Shown here one piece after another: positions 32,798-37,421 of a DNA stretch of 37,421 nucleotides (position 1 is the first letter of the stretch; every line of letters begins with the position of its first letter). The position numbers were made by a program, and so were the translations under genes. The stretch is from NCBI GenBank assembly GCA_019415705.1, contig DXYS01000080.1, positions 1-37,421 on the forward strand. The letters are read 5' to 3'. The stretch comes from Bacteroidales bacterium (GTDB lineage: Bacteria > Bacteroidota > Bacteroidia > Bacteroidales > Muribaculaceae). The notes beneath the pieces are model-generated. The model was given only the letters and a program-made list of their open reading frames with translations. It was not told the origin of the DNA and did not search any database.

Positions 32798-33466
32798 TTA
32801 ATCTACGATAATAGTTTTATCTTTTAATGTGATATTGATTCTTTCAAAACTGTTTAGCTGCGCAATAACATCTTCTAACGGCAAAGATTTGTCCCAATTG
32901 AAGTAAAGCCGTAAATCTTTTGTAGAGTCAACATTAAATATTACGGTGGCGTCATAATAGCCGGCTATTGCGGAAATTATGTTTTCGAGAGATTTATTTT
33001 TAAAGACATGGGTCTGACTAAGAACTGATTGCTTTGTGTCTGTATTAATCGAATCTCTTTTGCTGATAGTATCCGCAGGTACTGTCTGTGTGATTTCAGT
33101 CTCGTAATTATCGCGTTTGTCTGTGCCGGTTATTATTATTTTGACACTGATTGTCGCGGCTATTACAGTGAATGATACAATGGCGCATATCAGCACTGCT
33201 GCTGCATTGCGTGAAATAAAATAAGTGATTACATGCTTTAGATTCTTGTGTTTCGGGGAGTAATGTTCTTTTAAAAAATGCTCCCACTCTTTGTTGATAT
33301 TCGGCCCCGGGGTCTCAGTCAGCGCATAGGCAGTTTTACTGATGACGTTGTGAACAGCTTTTGTCTCCGAGTCTTCGAGTAGTTGGTCGAGTTCGGTATC
33401 TGACAGACGGTCAGAGTTTTCGACTGATTCTAATAGTCGCTCAATTTTATCTTTCATTTTTCTCAA
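32798..33466 (-). CDS. FecR-like anti-sigma factor with C-terminal DUF4974-type domain
   Basis: A 222-residue type II membrane protein: cytoplasmic anti-sigma segment (1-87), membrane helix (about 88-112) and a periplasmic part that ends in a DUF4974/STN-like domain (about 155-222: NKSLENIISAIAGYYDATVIFN). The central FecR domain seems missing; only about 40 residues join the helix to that domain. It overlaps the sigma gene by 20 bp. An in-frame Met4 (33457) is an alternative start. It should hold the ECF sigma factor until the outer-membrane protein signals. Confidence 0.8.
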   Translation of the reverse strand: MRKMKDKIERLLESVENSDRLSDTELDQLLEDSETKAVHNVISKTAYALTETPGPNINKEWEHFLKEHYSPKHKNLKHVITYFISRNAAAVLICAIVSFTVIAATISVKIIITGTDKRDNYETEITQTVPADTISKRDSINTDTKQSVLSQTHVFKNKSLENIISAIAGYYDATVIFNVDSTKDLRLYFNWDKSLPLEDVIAQLNSFERINITLKDKTIIVD

Positions 33467-33938
33467 GTTGATTGCGTATTATAATAATTGCCTTGCGCAG
33501 ATGCTTATAGACCGTTACTTCGCTGACCGATAGTTCATCGGCTATCTCTTTATATGTAAGCTGACCGTTGAATTTCATCCTGACAATTTTTCTTGTCTGT
33601 TCAGGCAGATGGCGGTCCACAATATTGTTTATTAAAGTAATTTCATTTTCGTCAGGCCAAGTGTCGTCATTGCTTTCATCGCTGTATTCGAGAGAATAAA
33701 GGTTATTGAAGCGTTCGCGAACTGACAGACCGCGTATATGTTTAAGGCAAGCATATCTGACTGCATTGAGAAGGTAAGAGGACGTGACGATGGAGACATC
33801 TGTGTTTAGCAACGCTGCAAAGACATCGTGCACAATATCATGAGCCAAATCCTCGTCATGCAAAAAACGATTGGCTACATTCAGCATCGGTTTGTAGTTG
33901 CTGCGGAATAGTCTCTCTATTTCATTTTGTTTAATCAT
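33447..33938 (-). CDS. ECF RNA polymerase sigma factor (sigma-70 family)
   Basis: A 163-residue ECF sigma factor. Region 2 spans about 10-75 (LHDEDLAHDIVHDVFAALLN), region 4 about 100-155 with the HTH LTYKEIADELSVSEVTVYKHLRKAI. Cotranscribed with the anti-sigma factor and outer-membrane barrel genes, it matches the FecI-FecR-receptor type of cell-surface signalling. Its target promoter is probably its own cassette or the barrel gene. A near-consensus -7 (TATCTTTA) lies at 33976-33983 on the minus strand. Confidence 0.9.
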   Translation of the reverse strand: MIKQNEIERLFRSNYKPMLNVANRFLHDEDLAHDIVHDVFAALLNTDVSIVTSSYLLNAVRYACLKHIRGLSVRERFNNLYSLEYSDESNDDTWPDENEITLINNIVDRHLPEQTRKIVRMKFNGQLTYKEIADELSVSEVTVYKHLRKAIIIIRNQLEKNER

Positions 33939-34040
33939 ACACTAATATAAACCGTGACATTTTATTTTCCTAACCTAAAGATAGATGTTTTTTTGTATAA
34001 AAAATTACTTAGTTAATATCGTGTATATAATTAATTTAAT

Positions 34041-34048
34041 TAACTTTG
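34041..34048 (+). promoter_or_regulatory. -7 box upstream of the HEPN/MNT remnant
   Basis: TAACTTTG in the AT-rich divergent region opposite the ECF sigma gene. It would transcribe the truncated HEPN frame and the MNT gene with almost no leader. Confidence 0.45.
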
Positions 34049-34053
34049 TTTCA

Positions 34054-34260
34054 TTGTCGCGTCTTGCCGAAAGGACCGGTATTGACCAAGAGATGTCGGA
34101 GGCTCAAAAGGAATTCATTGACATACTTGAACCTCTTAATATAGAGGCTCGTTATCCTTCGTATAAGGAACGATTAATGAGAAGTTTGAATAATGAGTTC
34201 TGTATTGACTTAATTCAAAAAACAGAAGATTTAAGAATATGGATAAAGAACAGGCTATAA
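34054..34260 (+). pseudogene. C-terminal remnant of a HEPN-domain protein
   Basis: From L24 of the open frame (TTG at 34054) the sequence LSRLAERTGIDQEMSEAQKEF, then the block NIEARYPSYKERL and an ending IWIKNRL match the second half of HEPN proteins of MNT-associated pairs. The first half, about 50-60 residues of helix with the family's early conserved segment, is absent; upstream codons look like promoter DNA. Possible starts are the TTG at 34054 or the ATG at 34093 (55 residues). Read as decayed, although a short product cannot be excluded. The stop overlaps the MNT gene by 22 bp. Confidence 0.72.
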
Positions 34261-34535
34261 ATATGGCAAAACATTATAAGGCATTGGTAGCCGAACATTT
34301 GCCTTTGAAGGCTCTTTATCTGTATGGGTCTTTCAGCAAAGGTAATTATACGGTAAATAGTGACATAGACATCGCTGTTGTAGTTGAGCGATTGGATGAT
34401 GATTATTTTGCAGACACGCCTCTTTTGTGGCGGCTCAGACGAAAGATATCCAATCTTATAGAGCCTGTCTTGTTGGTCGAGGATGTGAATAATCCGCTTT
34501 ATTCTGATATTATTAAGACGGGAATACTTATATAA
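34239..34535 (+). CDS. MNT-type minimal nucleotidyltransferase (HEPN partner)
   Basis: A 98-residue nucleotidyltransferase of the KNTase/MNT type. The signature G30-S-F-S-K-G-N-Y-x3-N-S-D42-I-D44 is complete and a later acidic residue (E75 or D82) can be the third metal ligand. In HEPN-MNT modules the MNT protein neutralises HEPN, often by AMP transfer to a Tyr. Here the HEPN partner is truncated, so the antitoxin half may persist alone. The C-terminus matches the usual length. Confidence 0.85.
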   Translation: MDKEQAINMAKHYKALVAEHLPLKALYLYGSFSKGNYTVNSDIDIAVVVERLDDDYFADTPLLWRLRRKISNLIEPVLLVEDVNNPLYSDIIKTGILI

Positions 34536-34540
34536 CGCGA

Positions 34541-34680
34541 AAGTTGCTCTTTAGACCTATGACGCCGCGTTGCCACGCCACATTTGTCATAGGCTGGTAT
34601 GTTGCGCTGTAAACGATGCTTTGCTTCCGGAGAGCGCTCACTCAGCAACATGTTTTTATATTGACCCACTTTTTTCAAAA
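34541..34680. repeat. Structured intergenic element with two nested inverted repeats
   Basis: A perfect 8-bp inverted repeat CCTATGAC (34556-34563) / GTCATAGG (34586-34593) is followed by a 7-bp repeat ATGTTGC (34599-34605) / GCAACAT (34645-34651) with T's after it (34653-34657). An AGCGCT palindrome lies inside the second loop. The minus frame over it, 34499-34795, seems non-coding. The element could be a terminator for the MNT gene or a copy of a dispersed palindromic repeat. Confidence 0.4.
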
Positions 34681-34695
34681 ATAATTGTGATTTTA

Positions 34696-34751
34696 TTTGC
34701 AAAACTAAAGGCTTAGTTATTATCTTTGCGACATCAACTAAAATATTAGTT
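34696..34751 (+). promoter_or_regulatory. Promoter and two BlaI operators of the blaI / M56 operon
   Basis: TTTG (34696-34699) and TATCTTTG (34721-34728), spaced by 21 bp. Two identical perfect operators AACTAA-N4-TTAGTT sit at 34703-34718, between the promoter elements, and 34736-34751, directly before the ATG. Dimeric BlaI/MecI-type repressors bind such palindromes, so autoregulation is strongly suggested. Confidence 0.85.
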
Positions 34752-35126
34752 ATGGCGAAGACGATTAAACTGACAGAGAAGGAAACGCCCATCATGTCGC
34801 TCTTGTGGAAGCGCGGGCCGATGTTTGTGCGCGAGATTGTGGCCGCTTATCCTGAGCCGCGGCCTCATTTCAATACTATCTCCACTCAGGTCAGAATTCT
34901 TGAGGACAAAGGATTTGTCGGACACAATGTGGTCGGAGGCTCGTATCAGTATTATGCCATTGCCGAGCGCGGCCAATTTGTCGAGCGCTCGCTCAGCGAA
35001 TTGGTGAGCAACTTCTTTAATAACTCTTACAAAGCTGCCGTGTCGGCCTTGGTGTCTGAAGAGAAAATATCGGTCGACGAGTTGCGTCAGATTATTGATA
35101 TGGTCGAAAAAGGTAGGGAAAAATGA
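34752..35126 (+). CDS. BlaI/MecI/CopY family transcriptional repressor
   Basis: A 124-residue winged-helix repressor. Residues about 5-75 carry the family fold (KETPIMSLLWKRGPMFVREIV, RPHFNTISTQVRILEDKGFVGHN); about 80-124 is the dimerisation helix region. Partnered with an M56 membrane protease gene that overlaps it (ATGA at 35123-35126), it fits a BlaR1-BlaI-type relay in which the protease cleaves or triggers loss of the repressor. No beta-lactamase gene is nearby, so the signal and targets are unknown. Confidence 0.93.
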   Translation: MAKTIKLTEKETPIMSLLWKRGPMFVREIVAAYPEPRPHFNTISTQVRILEDKGFVGHNVVGGSYQYYAIAERGQFVERSLSELVSNFFNNSYKAAVSALVSEEKISVDELRQIIDMVEKGREK

Positions 35127-36427
35127 ACACGCTGTTTACATATTCGATTCATGCGGGTATATTCCTACTGTTCGGCTATTTGGCTTACAGCCTCTTTGCC
35201 GCTGATGCCATGAGGCCGCGTGTCAGCCGTATACTTCTGTGGGCGGTAATGCTGACGAGCCTTTTGATGCCCCTATGTCCTGACTTATGTCTCTTTACAC
35301 CTGCCGGGGCAGATGCAGCGGCCGATATGGCTATTGGTCGGCCCGAAGTTGTCGGCATTGAGGCTGTGACGAGGTTGTCAGAGTTTATAAAATATATTCC
35401 TACATTATATATGGCCGGATTTCTACTCTCGTTAGCTGTAATGATTAGCGCTATAATTCGTCTTGTCATGCTTATAGGAAAGGGTAGGAAAGAGCGCCGC
35501 GGCCTGATTACTCTTGTGCGCTTGGACAGGAAAATGTCGCCGTTCAGTTGGATGGGCTATGTCTTTATCGGCAAAGACGATGACAGCCTCGCTGACACCG
35601 AGATGATACTGTCTCACGAAATGGCCCACATACGCCGTCGTCACTCCTTAGACCTCGCGTTGGCCGGTCTTATATGCGCCTTGATGTGGTATAATCCTGC
35701 CGTATGGCTGTGGCGTCGTCAGCTTGCGATGGTCCATGAGTACGAGGCGGACTCTGATGTCGTCACTGGCGGCTTCGATATTAAGGAATACCAGTTATTA
35801 TTAATAAAAAAGGCTGTTGGCCCGAGATTGCAGTCCTTGGCCAACAACCTGACTCATAGTAAACTTAAAAAAAGAATCACCATGATGAGTAAAAATCAAA
35901 GCAAAAGAGGCGCTCTCGTGCGCACTCTCGCCGTGGTTCCGGCTATAGTCGGAGCATTGGCAGTGGTTAACATCCCGGCAGTCGCATCAGCGCTTGACCG
36001 CTTTAAGCCGGCAGAAGTCCAACCGTACGGCGAAGTTAATCAAAACCTCGAAGCTGTGCAAGCCCCGGCCCAAAGTCAGACGAAGCCTGTCGAATCGTCT
36101 GCCGCTGACGTACTCCCCGAATATCCCGGTGGCTTTGACGCGCAGATGATGTTCCTTATAAAGAATATAAAATATCCGGCCGAAGCCATTAAAGACGGCA
36201 TCGAGGGTAAGGTGGTCGTTAGATTTACGGTAAAGACCGACGGCAGTATTTCTGATGTATCGGTTGATAAACCGATAAACAAGGCTCTTGATTACGAGGC
36301 GATAAGAGTAGTGAAATCTATGCCTAAATGGACTCCGGGCCGCAAGGACGGCCGTGCGGTGGACGTGTCTATGGCTCTCCCTATCACTTTTAAACTTCCC
36401 CCTGTCAAACCTAAAAAGGGAAAATAA
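35123..36427 (+). CDS. M56 (BlaR1-like) membrane metallopeptidase fused to a TonB C-terminal domain
   Basis: A 434-residue protein with helices at about 9-26, 35-50, 94-118 and 175-192. The zinc motif is H165-E-M-A-H169, with a downstream HEYEAD (205-210) for the third ligand. A further helix lies at about 262-282, then a Pro/Ala-rich linker and a TonB-C-like domain (about 335-430: YPAEAIKDGIEGKVVVRFTV, PKWTPGRKDGRAVDV). There is no beta-lactam sensor domain. The layout is known in Bacteroidota as M56/TonB fusions; the TonB part may read envelope or outer-membrane receptor state. Confidence 0.88.
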   Translation: MNTLFTYSIHAGIFLLFGYLAYSLFAADAMRPRVSRILLWAVMLTSLLMPLCPDLCLFTPAGADAAADMAIGRPEVVGIEAVTRLSEFIKYIPTLYMAGFLLSLAVMISAIIRLVMLIGKGRKERRGLITLVRLDRKMSPFSWMGYVFIGKDDDSLADTEMILSHEMAHIRRRHSLDLALAGLICALMWYNPAVWLWRRQLAMVHEYEADSDVVTGGFDIKEYQLLLIKKAVGPRLQSLANNLTHSKLKKRITMMSKNQSKRGALVRTLAVVPAIVGALAVVNIPAVASALDRFKPAEVQPYGEVNQNLEAVQAPAQSQTKPVESSAADVLPEYPGGFDAQMMFLIKNIKYPAEAIKDGIEGKVVVRFTVKTDGSISDVSVDKPINKALDYEAIRVVKSMPKWTPGRKDGRAVDVSMALPITFKLPPVKPKKGK

Positions 36428-36558
36428 ATTACCTGTTGTTTGGATTAATTTATTAAATATTTACAAATTAAAAAGTTGCGCAATTTGCAGACTTTTAGTC
36501 AATTAGTAGTGCCAAACACTAATTACTATTGCTCTTTTTCGCATTGCTTTTCAGTCCT

Positions 36559-37421
36559 ATGTACAGAATCATAAAATATCTTTTGTCATTGTTGATTCTA
36601 ACAGCAGTTTTATCGGCAAATGCTCAAAAGAAGGATACTGATGCAAAAGTTGCATTGTGGAATTTTAAGAAATGCCGGGAAAGGAACCGCGTAGAGGAAG
36701 CGAATATTCGCATCCTCTATGCTTTCAATGCAGAAAATATAGAAGACAAAGATACGTGGATAGATGAAGGTCAACTAAAGATTGGTAAAAATTTAGTTCA
36801 ATACAGTAGTCATTTTGTAGAAATAAACGAAGACAGTCTTGCTAATTGGCTTGATAGACATCCAAGATCAAATGTCTGGCCAGCGGCGAGATGGCTTCGA
36901 GGATATAAGCCCGGTCATTGGATAGAGTATCAATATTCAATTATAAACGTTAAGGGGAATAATCTTGAAGAATATGCCATTATGCCTGATGCTATTGAAT
37001 CGGATAACCAAAAATATGGAGAAACGCTACCTCTTCAAAGATGGAATGTTTGTGATGAAGAAATCGTAGTTTGCGGTTATCAATGCCAAAAGGCGATATG
37101 TCATTGGCGTGGCCGTGACTATGTGGCATGGTTCACACCTGACATTCCGGTGAGTGCGGGCCCGTGGAAATTCGGTGGTTTGCCAGGTTTGATAATGAAG
37201 ATTGCAGACGCCACAAATACGTATTCTTGGGAGGCAACAGAAGTGAAGAATGGTATTTTCCCCATTTACGAACCACCCGGCGCGGAATGCAAGGAGTCTA
37301 CAAGAGAAAAGGTCCAAGAACTCCAGCGGAAACTTAATGAGAACTACTTCAAAACAACCGGAACGGAAGTAATCCAATACAAAACCGGGAAACTCATATC
37401 TTCTAGAAGACATCCCTATTC
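36559..37421 (+). CDS. GLPGLI family protein (cut by window end)
   Basis: The first 287 residues of an exported protein with a signal peptide (1-22, cleaved near ANA-Q). The name-giving motif GLPGLI sits at 207-212 in WKFGGLPGLIMKI, with the preceding YVAWFTPDIPVSAGPW block also typical of the family. The function is unknown; the family is common beside M56/TonB genes. It follows the protease gene by 131 bases, a gap with only AT-rich sequence and a weak hairpin (TAGTG-CCAAA-CACTA), and may be in the same BlaI regulon or a separate unit. Confidence 0.88.
   Translation, partial: MYRIIKYLLSLLILTAVLSANAQKKDTDAKVALWNFKKCRERNRVEEANIRILYAFNAENIEDKDTWIDEGQLKIGKNLVQYSSHFVEINEDSLANWLDRHPRSNVWPAARWLRGYKPGHWIEYQYSIINVKGNNLEEYAIMPDAIESDNQKYGETLPLQRWNVCDEEIVVCGYQCQKAICHWRGRDYVAWFTPDIPVSAGPWKFGGLPGLIMKIADATNTYSWEATEVKNGIFPIYEPPGAECKESTREKVQELQRKLNENYFKTTGTEVIQYKTGKLISSRRHPY

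Noticed and set aside
34499..34795. 98-codon minus-strand frame over the MNT/blaI gap
   Set aside because: It crosses the blaI start, two operators and the structured element; read as a chance frame over a repeat.
36497..36527. TTAGT and ACTAA half-sites before the GLPGLI gene as a BlaI operator
   Set aside because: The half-sites are in the opposite order and spacing to the two perfect operators before blaI.
37027..37413. 128-codon minus-strand frame at the right end
   Set aside because: It is the shadow of the GLPGLI gene, whose motif is clear on the plus strand.

Overview
The window looks like a chromosome segment of a member of the Bacteroidales, probably a Muribaculaceae-type gut commensal. 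The evidence is the Bat (Bacteroides aerotolerance) operon, a GLPGLI protein, an ECF sigma/anti-sigma/outer-membrane barrel cassette with STN and CarboxypepD-like domains, a BlaI/M56-TonB pair, and repeated use of the Bacteroidota promoter (TTG, about 20 bp, TAnnTTTG). The family-level placement is inference. Base composition is moderate, with clearly AT-richer pockets at about 14.8-17.9 kb and 30-34.5 kb.

Layout. 1-4.1 kb: the 5' part of GDP-mannose 4,6-dehydratase (cut by the window edge), an acetyl-CoA hydrolase/transferase-type CoA-transferase, a HAD phosphatase, a DUF2007-like/UspA fusion and a small HTH protein. 4.3-12.8 kb (minus strand): a complete Bat operon, moxR - DUF58 - BatD-like protein - batA - batB - batC - batD - batE, with a -7 box, a strong hairpin in the leader and a second hairpin between moxR and the DUF58 gene. 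12.9-14.4 kb (minus): an HU-family gene overlapping by 4 bp a gene for a second HU-like domain fused to a transmembrane helix and a periplasmic LysM domain.

14.7-18.15 kb: a CAT-anticodon tRNA with its own promoter and terminator, followed by an accessory pocket. It holds a structured gene-free stretch, several tiny membrane proteins (three too short for usual gene calling), a conserved-looking small protein, a higB-higA type toxin-antitoxin locus whose toxin is frameshifted, an AT-rich exported coiled-coil protein, and two overlapping micro-membrane-protein genes.

18.1-24.5 kb: an MBOAT/SGNH O-acyltransferase pair, a CarboxypepD-like protein with a GH20 hexosaminidase, and, divergently, a stand-alone LytTR regulator coupled to a membrane-anchored phosphodiester-glycosidase-like protein, ended by a strong hairpin. 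24.5-30.2 kb (plus): a lipoprotein overlapping a large exported helical-repeat protein, a Vat/XAT-type hexapeptide acetyltransferase, a metallophosphoesterase and a GNAT acetyltransferase. 30.2-34 kb (minus): ECF sigma factor, reduced FecR-like anti-sigma factor and an STN-containing outer-membrane barrel. 34-37.4 kb (plus): a decayed HEPN fragment with an intact MNT nucleotidyltransferase, a structured intergenic element, a BlaI repressor with two perfect operators, an M56 protease with a TonB C-terminal domain, and a GLPGLI protein cut by the window end.

No complete mobile element, CRISPR array or rRNA is present. The best candidates for under-described biology are the HU-TM-LysM protein, the coupled micro-membrane proteins, the LytTR/glycosidase-like pair, the RNA structures of the bat transcript and the gene-free structured region behind the tRNA.
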